The position numbers were made by a program, and so were the translations under genes. 64,000 bases of DNA from Castellaniella sp. S9. GTDB lineage: Bacteria; Pseudomonadota; Gammaproteobacteria; Burkholderiales; Burkholderiaceae_B. Location: NCBI RefSeq assembly GCF_027257175.1, contig NZ_JAPFGD010000006.1, forward strand, positions 186,001-250,000, given 5' to 3'. A model generated the notes under the pieces. It ran no database searches, was not told where the DNA came from, and was given only the letters and a program-made list of their open reading frames with translations. This document shows positions 45,989-54,349 of this stretch, piece by piece (the first letter of the stretch is position 1; each line of letters opens with the position of its first letter).

Positions 45989-47453
45989 GTGGCTGGCGGG
46001 GCTGCGGATCGGCAATTCCTTCGCGGACTTGCCCGAGGCGTTCTACTCGCGCGTTTCGCCGATGCCGCCGGGCGCGCCGCGCCTGTTGCACGCGAACCCG
46101 GACGTGGCCCGTTTGCTGGGCCTGGACGAGGACGTGCTGCAGTCCGCCGACTTTCTTGCCTTGTGCGCCGGGCAGATCCCGCTGCCCGGCGGGCAGACGA
46201 TCGCCACCGTGTACAGCGGCCACCAGTTCGGCGTCTGGGCCGGCCAGCTGGGTGACGGGCGCGCGCATCTGCTGGGCGAGATCCACGGTCCCACGGGCGC
46301 ATGGGAGATCCAGCTCAAGGGCTCGGGCCGCACGCCCTATGCGCGCATGGGCGACGGGCGCGCCGTGCTGCGCTCCAGCGTGCGCGAGTACCTGGCCAGC
46401 GAGGCCATGGCGGGCCTCGGGATCCCGACCACGCGCGCCCTGGCCCTGGTGGTCTCGGACGATCCCGTCTACCGTGAAACCGTCGAGACCGCCGCCGTGG
46501 TGACGCGGGTGTCGCCCAGTTTCCTGCGTTTCGGCCATTTCGAGCATTGGGGCCATACGCACGCGCGCCAGAAGGCCTTGCTGGACCATGCGGTGGATCG
46601 TTTCTTTCCCGAGTGCCGCCAGGCGGGCGAGGGGCCGGACGACACGCCGGCGATCACCCTGGCGTTCCTGCGCGAGGTGGTGCGGCGCACTGCGGTTCTG
46701 ATCGCCCACTGGCAACTGGCGGGTTTCTGCCACGGTGTGATGAACACCGACAATATGTCCATCCTGGGGCTGACCCTGGACTACGGGCCCTATGGCTTCA
46801 TGGACCGGTTCAATGCGCGCCACATCTGCAATCATACGGATACCGGCGGGCGCTATGCCTGGAATGCGCAGCCCGCCGTGGCGCACTGGAACCTCTATCG
46901 CCTGGCCGGCAGCCTGATGGTGCTCGGTTGCGACGGCGAGTCCTTGCAGGACTGCATCAAGCCCTTCGAGGCCGAGTTCCTGGGGGCGTTCCATCAAGGC
47001 CTGGCGCGCAAGTTCGGCTTGCGCGATTGGCGCGAGGGCGACGGCGAACTGGCCGATGCCTGGTGGTCCCTGCTGCACGAGCAATCCGCCGATTTCACCT
47101 TGGCGTTCCGGCACCTGGCCGATGCGGACGAGGCGCCCGAGGCGTTCCTGGCGCTGTTCGCGGATCCCGCCGCGGCGCAGGCCTGGCTGGAGCGCTATCG
47201 CGCGCGCCTGGCCGCGCAGGACTGGGACGCCCTCGCGCGGCGCGCCGACATGCGGCGCGCAAACCCGCTGTATGTGCTGCGCAACCATCTGGCCCAGCGC
47301 GCCATCGAGGCGGCGCAGCACGGCGACGCCTCGGAGATCGACCGCCTGCTGTCCCTGCTGCGCGATCCGTACACCGAACGGCCCGGCATGGCGGATTATG
47401 CGGCGCCGCCGCCGACGGGCGCGCCGGCCGTCGCGGTCAGTTGTTCGTCCTGA
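45981..47453 (+). CDS. selO: Protein adenylyltransferase SelO (YdiU)
   Basis: SelO pseudokinase that AMPylates Ser/Thr/Tyr on target proteins, linked to redox control. The 490 residues include the conserved GHQFGVWAGQLGDGRAHLLGE, GSGRTPYARMGDGRAVLRSS and catalytic NTDNMSILGLTLDYGPYGF segments. Bacterial SelO usually has no selenocysteine, and the C-terminus here ends normally in CSS. Starts inside the DUF2069 gene. Confidence 0.95.
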   Translation: MDKWLAGLRIGNSFADLPEAFYSRVSPMPPGAPRLLHANPDVARLLGLDEDVLQSADFLALCAGQIPLPGGQTIATVYSGHQFGVWAGQLGDGRAHLLGEIHGPTGAWEIQLKGSGRTPYARMGDGRAVLRSSVREYLASEAMAGLGIPTTRALALVVSDDPVYRETVETAAVVTRVSPSFLRFGHFEHWGHTHARQKALLDHAVDRFFPECRQAGEGPDDTPAITLAFLREVVRRTAVLIAHWQLAGFCHGVMNTDNMSILGLTLDYGPYGFMDRFNARHICNHTDTGGRYAWNAQPAVAHWNLYRLAGSLMVLGCDGESLQDCIKPFEAEFLGAFHQGLARKFGLRDWREGDGELADAWWSLLHEQSADFTLAFRHLADADEAPEAFLALFADPAAAQAWLERYRARLAAQDWDALARRADMRRANPLYVLRNHLAQRAIEAAQHGDASEIDRLLSLLRDPYTERPGMADYAAPPPTGAPAVAVSCSS

Positions 47454-47477
47454 AGGTCACCTCACAAGGAGTCTCCG

Positions 47478-48455
47478 ATGTCCCGTTCCGTGGTCCTGGC
47501 GTATCGCGAATTGCCGCCCGACCAATTGGCCCGCCTGCGCGCCGAACACGAGGTGATCCAGGCCGATCCCTTCCTGCCCGGTCAGGAGGCGGCTTTTTTC
47601 GAGGCCCTGGGCCGGGCCTCGGGCATGATCGGCGCCTTGTACCCGGTGGGGGCGGACCTGCTGGCGCGGGCGCCGGCCTTGCGGGTCGTGTCCTCGATAT
47701 CGGTGGGCGTGGATGCTTACGACCAGGAGGCGCTGGCCGAACGCGATATCGTGCTGTGCCATACCCCCCGGGTGCTGGATGAGACGGTCGCCGACCTCTT
47801 GATGGGCATGGTGCTGGCCATGGGGCGCCGCATTCACGAACTGGCCGACCATGTGCGCGCGGGCCAGTGGGACGGCAACGTGGGGCCGGCGCTTTTTGGC
47901 TGGGACGTGCATGGCAAGACCCTGGGCGTGCTGGGCTATGGGCGCATCGGGCACGCGGTGGCGCGCCGCGCCGCGCTGGGGTTCGGGATGCCGGTGTTGT
48001 ACTGCGCGCGCTCGCCGCGCGACAGCGGCCTGCCCGAGGGCGCCGCGCGGCAGGTGCAGCTGCCCGAGCTGCTGAGCGAATCCGATTTCCTGGTGGTGGT
48101 CCTGCCGCTCAGCGGCGAGACCCGCGGCCTGCTGGGCGAGGCCGAGTTCGCCCGCATGAAGCCCGGCGCCTTTCTGATCAATGGCGGCCGCGGCGCGGTC
48201 CTGCAGGAGGACGCCCTGATCCGCGCCCTGGACGAGGGCAAGCTGCGGGGGGCGGCGCTGGACGTCTTCGCCACCGAACCGCTGCCGCTCGATTCGCCGC
48301 TGCGCACGCACCCCAAGGTGCTGCCCCTGCCGCACGTGGGCTCGGCCACCCACGAGACCCGCCATGCGATGGCGGAAATGGCCACCAGCAACCTGCTCAT
48401 GGCGCTGCGCGGCGAAACGCCCCTGGCGGCATATCCGCTCCGCCGCCGATCCTGA
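47478..48455 (+). CDS. D-isomer-specific 2-hydroxyacid dehydrogenase (GhrB-like)
   Basis: A 325-residue NAD(P)-dependent 2-hydroxyacid dehydrogenase. The nucleotide-binding loop GVLGYGRIGHAVARRA and the catalytic Arg/Glu/His motifs (INGGRGAV, ALDVFATEPLP, LPHVGSAT) are present. It resembles the glyoxylate/hydroxypyruvate/2-ketogluconate reductase branch, and the exact substrate is uncertain. A ribosome binding site (AAGGAG) precedes the ATG. Its last 59 bp overlap the EAL gene on the opposite strand. Confidence 0.9.
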   Translation: MSRSVVLAYRELPPDQLARLRAEHEVIQADPFLPGQEAAFFEALGRASGMIGALYPVGADLLARAPALRVVSSISVGVDAYDQEALAERDIVLCHTPRVLDETVADLLMGMVLAMGRRIHELADHVRAGQWDGNVGPALFGWDVHGKTLGVLGYGRIGHAVARRAALGFGMPVLYCARSPRDSGLPEGAARQVQLPELLSESDFLVVVLPLSGETRGLLGEAEFARMKPGAFLINGGRGAVLQEDALIRALDEGKLRGAALDVFATEPLPLDSPLRTHPKVLPLPHVGSATHETRHAMAEMATSNLLMALRGETPLAAYPLRRRS

Positions 48456-49239
48456 ATGGCGGGTCGGCCGGGGCGGTGCTGCGGCCGCTGTGTGCCGGGC
48501 GGCGCATGCCCGCCCAGTGTTCGATGGGCTGTGGATGACCGAATAGCCAGCCCTGGGCACGGCGGATTCCCTGCCCGTACAGCAAGCCGGCCTGGGTTTC
48601 GGTCTCCACGCCTTCCGCGACGATCGACAGGCCCAAGGCGCGGGCGAGCGCGCATAGGTGATGGATGACCAATGAGGCGGCGGGCGACGTACCGATCCTC
48701 TGGGACAGGCTGCGATCGATCTTGATGCCGTCGAGCTCCAGCATCAATAAGGCCTGCAGGTTTGCGTAGCCGGTGCCGAAGTCATCGATGACCACCTGGA
48801 TGTCCATCGCCCGCAGGGCCTTGATGACGGGGCCGCAGCGCTCGGGGTCCAGGAGGCTGCGCTCGGTCAGCTCGACCGACAGGCGCAGTCGGCCGCCGGT
48901 CGTGTCTTGCAGCGCGCGGAGCATGTCCACCGTGTCGGCGGCCTGGATGTCGGCGGCCGACAGATTGATCGACAACTGGCTGATTGCGGTGGGGACGGCC
49001 CGACAGTCGCGGGCCGCCAGGTCGCACACCCGCTGCGTGATCTCGCGGATCAGGCCGATCTGCTCGGCGATGGGGATGAAGATGTCGGGTCCGACGTCCG
49101 CTCCGGGCCAGCGGATGAGGGCTTCCACGCCGATCTGGCGTCGAGTGCGCAGGTCGACGATGGGCTGGTAGGCGAGGCGGAATTCATCGTGGTCCAGCGC
49201 GTGCCGGAACAATGTTTCGGGCATGGGGCTCGTTGCCAT
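48397..49239 (-). CDS. EAL-domain cyclic-di-GMP phosphodiesterase
   Basis: A stand-alone 280-residue EAL protein predicted to hydrolyse c-di-GMP to pGpG. All key residues are seen: E39-A40-L41, N92 (SINLSA), E123 (ELTE), D152-D153 (IDDFGTGY), K173 (IKID), E209 (EGVE) and Q229. No GGDEF, sensor or membrane segment is attached. The ATG is preceded by AGGAGG and GAGGAA. The upstream leader of about 240 nt connects it to a mer-type operator and a divergent MerR gene, so it is probably MerR-activated. Tn21/Tn501 mer operons also carry an EAL gene (urf2), but this protein is not an obvious copy. Confidence 0.93.
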   Translation of the reverse strand: MATSPMPETLFRHALDHDEFRLAYQPIVDLRTRRQIGVEALIRWPGADVGPDIFIPIAEQIGLIREITQRVCDLAARDCRAVPTAISQLSINLSAADIQAADTVDMLRALQDTTGGRLRLSVELTERSLLDPERCGPVIKALRAMDIQVVIDDFGTGYANLQALLMLELDGIKIDRSLSQRIGTSPAASLVIHHLCALARALGLSIVAEGVETETQAGLLYGQGIRRAQGWLFGHPQPIEHWAGMRRPAHSGRSTAPADPPFRIGGGADMPPGAFRRAAP

Positions 49240-49476
49240 GTTCCTCGCCTTCCTCCTGGAGTCAACCGGCGCTCGCGCCGGCCGGGAATCGGTGCTCGAT
49301 TTCCGGCCTGATGCGGAAGGCCCGGTCTTGGCGGATCGCCGTTATTATTCTGGTCAAATGAATTCCCTGCGGATAAGATACGCATGCGGCGGATGACTGT
49401 GGCATGTGATCTACGTAGCCAGACGCGCCTATTCGAGGGGCTGTTCCCACCTCATGAATTCCTTGTCGTTAAGGGC
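49240..49476 (-). promoter_or_regulatory. Long structured leader of the EAL gene
   Basis: No convincing gene lies here. On the minus strand a near-perfect hairpin has 12-base arms (49308-49297 with 49291-49280, one mismatch, 5-base loop). It is followed by CCGGCG/CGCCGG arms (49281-49266, partly competing with the first). These end next to the AGGAGG ribosome binding site, so they could control translation or stop transcription, although there is no U-run. A TTGACC hexamer near 49352-49357 could be a second, weak promoter. Confidence 0.45.
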
Positions 49477-49508
49477 AATCTAACGTCCGTACCCATGTAC
49501 GGAGTCAA
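49477..49508 (-). promoter_or_regulatory. mer-type MerR operator/promoter directed at the EAL gene
   Basis: Read on the minus strand: -35 TTGACT (49508-49503), dyad CCGTAC-ATGG-GTACGG (49502-49487), and -10 TAGATT (49482-49477) at a 20-bp spacing (TTAGAT at 19 bp). The over-long spacer with a centred dyad is the hallmark of MerR-activated promoters. The TTGACT plus CCGTAC-N4-GTACGG core is that of the Tn21/Tn501 mer operator. It ends 20 bp from the divergent MerR start codon. Confidence 0.88.
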
Positions 49509-49528
49509 GGAATTCGTGAGGTGCTGCA

Positions 49529-49984
49529 TTGAATATCGGCCGTGTTGCAAAGCTCGCTGGCGTGAATGTGGAAACCATTCGCTATTACCAACGCCGTGGC
49601 CTCATTGTCGAGCCGGCCAAACCCTTGGGGACCTACCGCCGATATCCTCCCGAAGTCGTGGCGCGGATTCGCTTCATCAAGCGGGCGCAGGCGCTGGGGT
49701 TTTCGCTCGGCGAGATCGCGGTCCTGCTGCAATCGCCCTCGACCGAAGGGTGCGCCCAGGTGCACGAGCTCGTCCAGGCCAAGATCCGCACCCAGCGCTC
49801 CCAGATCGACGGCCTGACGCGACGCGTGCACACGCTCGAGCGCCTGCTCAGCCAATGCCGGGAGGTCCGCGAGTGCGCCGGCTGCCCCTTGCGCGGGCAT
49901 CTGTCCTGCGTAGAACACTGGCAGGACCTCGGCATCCGGGCGGAGGGCTTCGGCACGATAGCCGCCGCCACGGGCCTCGAGTGA
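49529..49984 (+). CDS. MerR-family regulator with Hg/Pb-sensor cysteine triad
   Basis: A 151-residue MerR protein. The N-terminal winged HTH closely resembles MerR (GVNVETIRYYQRRGL, RYPPEVVARIRFIKRAQALG). A dimerisation helix and metal-binding C-terminus follow. Cysteines C75, C110 and C119 have spacings of 35 and 9, exactly those of C82, C117 and C126 in Tn501 MerR and shared by PbrR; C116 and C127 are extra. Translation must start at TTG 49529: an in-frame stop is at 49517-49519, and GAGG (49518-49521) is well placed. No metal-resistance gene accompanies it. It is divergent from the EAL gene across a mer-type operator. Confidence 0.92.
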   Translation: MNIGRVAKLAGVNVETIRYYQRRGLIVEPAKPLGTYRRYPPEVVARIRFIKRAQALGFSLGEIAVLLQSPSTEGCAQVHELVQAKIRTQRSQIDGLTRRVHTLERLLSQCREVRECAGCPLRGHLSCVEHWQDLGIRAEGFGTIAAATGLE

Positions 49985-50001
49985 TTCGCCGTCGATGGCG
50001 G

Positions 50002-50024
50002 AATCGACAGGTGTAATCGACAGG
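50002..50024. repeat. Short tandem direct repeat upstream of aroC
   Basis: AATCGACAGG occurs twice (50002-50011 and 50015-50024) separated by TGT, a 13-bp period. A CATAAT -10-like hexamer (50048-50053) lies 24 bp further on. It may be a regulator site for aroC or chance. Confidence 0.4.
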
Positions 50025-50129
50025 GCGTGGCCGCGATTGAAAAATGCCATAATTGAGCATTGAAAATCCCCTGGCCGGGGCCCGGCGATGACCAGTCCGG
50101 GCGTCGATGCCTTTACACCCCCACAGCCC

Positions 50130-51197
50130 ATGTCCGGAAACACCCTCGGAAAACTGTTCAGCGTCACCAATTTCGGCGAATCCCACGGGCCGGCCATCGG
50201 CGCGGTCATCGACGGCTGCCCGCCGGGTCTCGAGCTGAGCGAGGCCGACATCCAGGCCGAGCTCGACCGGCGCAGGCCCGGCACCTCGCGCCACGTCACC
50301 CAGCGGCGCGAGCCCGACACCGTCGAAATCCTTTCGGGGGTGTACGAGGGCGTCACAACCGGCACGCCCATCGGCCTGCTGATCCGCAACACCGATGCGC
50401 GTAGCAAGGACTACAGCAACATTGCCGATACCTTCCGTCCCGGCCATGCGGATTTCTCGTACTTCAAGAAATACGGGGTGCGCGATCCGCGCGGCGGCGG
50501 ACGTTCGTCGGCGCGCCTGACCGCGCCCACGGTGGCGGCCGGCGCCGTCGCCCGCAAATGGTTGGCGCAAGAGCACGGCGTGCGCATCCGCGGCTGCATG
50601 AGCCAGCTCGGACCGATCCCGATTCCCTTCGAATCCTGGGACGAGGTGCCGCGCAACCCATTTTTTGCGCCCAATGCGACCATCGTGCCGCAGCTCGAAT
50701 CGTTCATGGACGAATTGCGCCGCGCCGGCGACTCGATCGGCGCGCGCATCGAGGTGGTCGCCGAGGGCATGCCCTCCGGCTGGGGCGAACCTCTCTATGA
50801 CCGGCTGGATGCCGACATCGCGCATGCCATGATGGGCCTCAATGCCGTCAAGGGCGTATCCATCGGCTCGGGCTTCGACTGCGTGGCGATGCGCGGCTCC
50901 GAGCACGGCGACGAACTCGGGCCGGACGGCTTCATGGCCAACCATGCCGGCGGGGTGCTGGGCGGTATTTCCTCGGGCCAGGACCTGACGGTGTCGCTGG
51001 CCGTCAAGCCGACCTCCAGCATCCGCATCGAGCGCCGCTCGGTGAATCGGGCCGGCGAACCCGTCATGGTCCAGACCCTGGGGCGCCATGATCCCTGCGT
51101 GGCGATCCGGGCAACGCCCATCGTCGAGGCCCTGCTGGCCATCGTCCTGATGGACCATGCCCTGCGTCATCGCGGCCAGTGCGGCCAGGGTGCTTGA
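50130..51197 (+). CDS. aroC: Chorismate synthase
   Basis: Converts EPSP to chorismate, the last step of the shikimate pathway, using reduced FMN. 355 residues beginning [40 protein letters not shown] and [19 protein letters not shown] are conserved signatures. ATG 50130 matches the family; an in-frame ATG at 50088 would add 14 residues without similarity. Confidence 0.97.
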   Translation: MSGNTLGKLFSVTNFGESHGPAIGAVIDGCPPGLELSEADIQAELDRRRPGTSRHVTQRREPDTVEILSGVYEGVTTGTPIGLLIRNTDARSKDYSNIADTFRPGHADFSYFKKYGVRDPRGGGRSSARLTAPTVAAGAVARKWLAQEHGVRIRGCMSQLGPIPIPFESWDEVPRNPFFAPNATIVPQLESFMDELRRAGDSIGARIEVVAEGMPSGWGEPLYDRLDADIAHAMMGLNAVKGVSIGSGFDCVAMRGSEHGDELGPDGFMANHAGGVLGGISSGQDLTVSLAVKPTSSIRIERRSVNRAGEPVMVQTLGRHDPCVAIRATPIVEALLAIVLMDHALRHRGQCGQGA

Positions 51198-51215
51198 CCG
51201 ACGACTGGAGGTTTC

Positions 51216-52040
51216 ATGAATTCCTACGCACGCCTGCGCGGCCTGATCCTTCCCGTGGCCTTGGCCACGCTGCTGGGCGCCTGCGCCCAGGTCCAGACGA
51301 CGCAGTCCGGGGTGGTCGGCATCGACCGGACTCAATACATGTCCAGCCTGGTCTCCGAGGCCGAGCTCGAGCGCGAGGCCGCATCGCAGTACCAGGCCCT
51401 GTTGTCGCAGGCCCGTGCGCAAAAGGCCTTGGACCGCGATGCCGATCAGGTTCGCCGGGTCCAGGGCATTACCCAGCGCCTGATCCAGCAGGTCGGGGCC
51501 TTTCGCCAGGATGCCTTGCAGTGGAACTGGGAAACCCATGTGCTGAGCTCGGACGAGGTCAACGCCTGGTGCATGCCGGGCGGCAAGATCGCCGTCTACA
51601 CGGGCCTGATCCAGCAGATCAAGCCCACGGACGCAGAACTCGCCGCGGTCCTGGGCCACGAGATCGCGCATGCGCTGCGCGAGCACGCGCGCGAACAGGT
51701 GTCGCGCCAGATGGCGGCCCAGATGGGGGTCACCATCCTCGCGGCCGTCACCGGCAGCCAGGCCAGCGCCGACCTGGGCTCCACGCTCAGCCAGGTGATG
51801 TTCACCTTGCCCAACAGCCGGGCAAACGAGACCGAGGCCGACCGGATCGGCGTCGAGCTGGCCGCGCGTGCCGGCTACGATCCGCGCGCAGCCGTGACAC
51901 TGTGGCAAAAGATGGCCAGCCTCGGCGGAGGCGGCCCCGAATTCCTGTCCACGCACCCGTCGTCGAGCAGCCGCATCGCCGATCTGGAGCAGGCCTCCGC
52001 CAAGGTGATGCCGCTGTACCAGCAGGCTGCCGGCAAATAA
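51216..52040 (+). CDS. M48-family zinc metallopeptidase, lipoprotein
   Basis: A 274-residue lipoprotein (lipobox LLGAC near residue 22) with an M48 peptidase domain. The zinc motif is HEIAH (residues 148-152), followed by an ANETEADRIG third-ligand region. It resembles LoiP/YcaL-type outer-membrane proteases in envelope quality control, without the TPR tail of BepA. It starts 18 bp after aroC with a GGAGG site. Confidence 0.92.
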   Translation: MNSYARLRGLILPVALATLLGACAQVQTTQSGVVGIDRTQYMSSLVSEAELEREAASQYQALLSQARAQKALDRDADQVRRVQGITQRLIQQVGAFRQDALQWNWETHVLSSDEVNAWCMPGGKIAVYTGLIQQIKPTDAELAAVLGHEIAHALREHAREQVSRQMAAQMGVTILAAVTGSQASADLGSTLSQVMFTLPNSRANETEADRIGVELAARAGYDPRAAVTLWQKMASLGGGGPEFLSTHPSSSSRIADLEQASAKVMPLYQQAAGK

Positions 52041-52079
52041 GGCTGTTCGCCCGGCCATGGCCGGCCGGCGGGCCGCCTG

Positions 52080-52114
52080 CATCCAGGTATCCTGGTATTC
52101 AGGATACTAGGATG
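52080..52114. promoter_or_regulatory. Two-tier 35-bp palindrome upstream of leuC
   Basis: Left arm CATCC-AG-GTATCCTG (52080-52094) and right arm CAGGATAC-TA-GGATG (52100-52114) match at 13 of 15 positions around a GTATT centre. It ends 10 bp before a putative -35 element, so it fits an activator or operator site. Alternatively it is an RNA hairpin downstream of the M48 gene, but no T-tract follows. Confidence 0.55.
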
Positions 52115-52124
52115 TGCAATGGTC

Positions 52125-52152
52125 TTGTCCCTCTGTGCGGGACTGCCATAAT
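52125..52152 (+). promoter_or_regulatory. Putative leuC promoter
   Basis: TTGTCC (52125-52130) and CATAAT (52147-52152) are separated by 16 bp and lie 54 bp before the leuC ATG. The 35-bp palindrome is immediately upstream. Confidence 0.5.
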
Positions 52153-52205
52153 GAGGGCAATGGGCGTGCATCGAGGCGCGCCCGGCGACTTCATCGGAAA
52201 CAATC

Positions 52206-53609
52206 ATGGCACAAACCCTGTATGACAAGCTCTGGGACGCCCACGTGGTGCACCAGGGCGAGGACGGCACCTGTGTGCTGTACATCGACCGCCATCTGGT
52301 GCACGAGGTCACCAGCCCGCAGGCCTTCGAGGGCCTGGATCTGGCGGGCCGCAAACCCTGGCGGGTCGACGCCAACCTGGCGGTGGCCGATCACAACGTG
52401 CCCACCACGGCGCGCAGCGAGGGCATCCAGGACCCGGTCTCGCGCCTGCAGGTCGAGACCCTCGACAAGAACTGCGAAGCCCACGGCATCACCGAGTTCC
52501 GCATGAACGACCGCCGCCAGGGCATCGTCCACGTGATCGGCCCCGAGCAGGGTGCGACCCTGCCCGGCATGACCGTGGTCTGTGGCGATTCGCACACCAG
52601 CACCCACGGCGCCATGGGGGCATTGGCCTTCGGCATCGGCACCTCCGAGGTCGAGCACGTGCTGGCCACCCAGACGCTGCTGATGAAGAAAAGCCGCAAC
52701 ATGCTGGTGCGTGTCGAGGGCAAGCTGCCCTTCGGCTGTACGGCCAAGGACCTGATCCTCTATGTGATCGGACAGATCGGCACGGCGGGCGGCACGGGCT
52801 ATGCCATCGAGTTCGGCGGCAGCACGGTGCGCGCGCTGTCGATGGAAGGCCGCATGACCGTCTGCAACATGGCGATCGAGGCCGGCGCGCGCTCGGGCAT
52901 GGTGGCCGTGGATCAGACCACGATCGATTACTTCAAGGGCCGGCCCTACGCCCCCGAGGGGGCCTTGTGGGACCAGGCGGTGGCCTACTGGCGCACCTTG
53001 CATTCCGATCCCGACGCCCACTTCGACCGGGTGGTCGAGATCGACGCCGCGCGGATCGCGCCGCAGGTCAGCTGGGGCACCTCGCCCGAGATGGTCCTGC
53101 CGGTCGACGGCCGGGTGCCCGATCCCGACAAGGAAAAGGATTCGGTGCGCCGCGGCGGCATGGAGCGCGCCTTGCAATACATGGGACTCGAGCCCAATAC
53201 GCCCATGATCGATATTCACGTGGACCGGGTGTTCATCGGCTCATGCACCAATGCGCGTATCGAGGATCTGCGCGCCGCCGCCGCCGTGGCCAAGGGCCGC
53301 CGGGTGGCCGCCAATGTGCGCCAGGCCATGGTCGTACCCGGTTCGGGGCTGGTCAAGGCCCAGGCCGAGCGCGAAGGCCTGGACCGGATCTTTCTGGCCG
53401 CCGGCTTCGAGTGGCGCGAGCCCGGCTGTTCCATGTGCCTGGCCATGAACGCCGACCGGCTGGAACCCGGCGAGCGCTGCGCCTCGACCTCGAACCGCAA
53501 CTTCGAAGGCCGTCAGGGGCAGGGGGGGCGCACTCACCTGGTCAGCCCTGCGATGGCCGCCGCCGCGGCGGTGGCGGGCCATTTCGTCGACGTCCGCCGT
53601 TTCAGCTAG
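52206..53609 (+). CDS. leuC: 3-Isopropylmalate dehydratase large subunit
   Basis: Large, [4Fe-4S]-containing subunit (467 residues) of isopropylmalate isomerase in leucine synthesis. The start [27 protein letters not shown] and the cluster ligands [13 protein letters not shown] and CSMCLAMN are diagnostic. LeuD follows after 10 bp. Upstream are a putative promoter and a large palindrome. Confidence 0.98.
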   Translation: MAQTLYDKLWDAHVVHQGEDGTCVLYIDRHLVHEVTSPQAFEGLDLAGRKPWRVDANLAVADHNVPTTARSEGIQDPVSRLQVETLDKNCEAHGITEFRMNDRRQGIVHVIGPEQGATLPGMTVVCGDSHTSTHGAMGALAFGIGTSEVEHVLATQTLLMKKSRNMLVRVEGKLPFGCTAKDLILYVIGQIGTAGGTGYAIEFGGSTVRALSMEGRMTVCNMAIEAGARSGMVAVDQTTIDYFKGRPYAPEGALWDQAVAYWRTLHSDPDAHFDRVVEIDAARIAPQVSWGTSPEMVLPVDGRVPDPDKEKDSVRRGGMERALQYMGLEPNTPMIDIHVDRVFIGSCTNARIEDLRAAAAVAKGRRVAANVRQAMVVPGSGLVKAQAEREGLDRIFLAAGFEWREPGCSMCLAMNADRLEPGERCASTSNRNFEGRQGQGGRTHLVSPAMAAAAAVAGHFVDVRRFS

Positions 53610-53619
53610 GAGCCCCGCC

Positions 53620-54270
53620 ATGCAAGCCTTCACCACTCACCAGGGTTTGGTCGCCCCGCTGGACCGCGAGAATGTCGACACCGACCTGATCATTCCCAAG
53701 CAGTTCCTGAAGTCGATCAAGCGCACGGGCTTCGGCCCGAACCTGTTCGATGAGTTGCGCTATCTGGACCATGGCGAGCCCGGCATGGACAATTCCCGCC
53801 GCCCGCTGAATCCGGATTTCGTGCTGAACCAGCCGCGCTACCAGGGGGCCTCGATCCTGCTGGCGCGCAAGAACTTCGGCTGCGGCTCCAGCCGCGAGCA
53901 TGCGCCTTGGGCTCTGCAGCAATACGGTTTCCGCGCCATCATCGCGCCGTCGTTCGCCGACATCTTCTTCAACAACAGCTTCAAGAACGGCCTGCTGCCC
54001 ATCGTGCTGCCCGAGTCCCGGGTCGCCCGGCTGTTCGACGAGGTCAACGCCTTTCCGGGGTATACCTTGACGGTCGACCTCGAGCGTCAGCGCGTGATCG
54101 CTCCGGACGGCACCGAGTCGCCCTTCGAGATCGACGACTACCGCAAGCAGTCCCTGCTCAAGGGCCTGGACGAGATCGGCCAGACCCTGTTGCGCGCCGA
54201 GGCGATCCGCGCCTTCGAGGCCGAGCGCCTCGGGCGCCATCCCTGGCTGGCCAAGCGCGTTCCCGGCTGA
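53620..54270 (+). CDS. leuD: 3-Isopropylmalate dehydratase small subunit
   Basis: Small subunit (216 residues) completing the LeuCD isomerase. [31 protein letters not shown] and the [16 protein letters not shown] loop are family signatures. Its transcript runs into a strong intrinsic terminator 28 bp after the stop, before leuB. Confidence 0.98.
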   Translation: MQAFTTHQGLVAPLDRENVDTDLIIPKQFLKSIKRTGFGPNLFDELRYLDHGEPGMDNSRRPLNPDFVLNQPRYQGASILLARKNFGCGSSREHAPWALQQYGFRAIIAPSFADIFFNNSFKNGLLPIVLPESRVARLFDEVNAFPGYTLTVDLERQRVIAPDGTESPFEIDDYRKQSLLKGLDEIGQTLLRAEAIRAFEAERLGRHPWLAKRVPG

Positions 54271-54297
54271 TGGCCGATCGCCGCAAGCCACGCCGTG

Positions 54298-54325
54298 GGC
54301 CCCGTCGGAAGGACGGGGCCTTTTT
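54298..54325 (+). terminator. Intrinsic terminator between leuD and leuB
   Basis: A perfect 9-bp stem GGCCCCGTC/GACGGGGCC with a GGAAG loop is followed directly by TTTTT (54321-54325). It is a textbook rho-independent terminator placed inside the leu gene cluster, 25 bp before the leuB ATG. Confidence 0.85.
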
Positions 54326-54349
54326 CACTGACTTCCCCTGGAATAAACC

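Noticed and set aside
49262-49450. Possible 62-codon minus-strand gene between the MerR operator and the EAL gene
   Set aside because: It needs a GTG start, has no ribosome binding site, no hydrophobic or conserved feature, and covers the hairpins. It is not a credible mer gene remnant.
48397-49984. Remnant of a Tn21-like mercury transposon
   Set aside because: No inverted terminal repeats, transposase, resolvase or other mer fragments were seen. The genes have the same GC-rich character as their neighbours, and a second operator lies 6 kb away.
52041-52079. Terminator after the M48 peptidase gene
   Set aside because: GGCC-rich self-complementary sequence is present, but there is no T-tract and no clear single stem.
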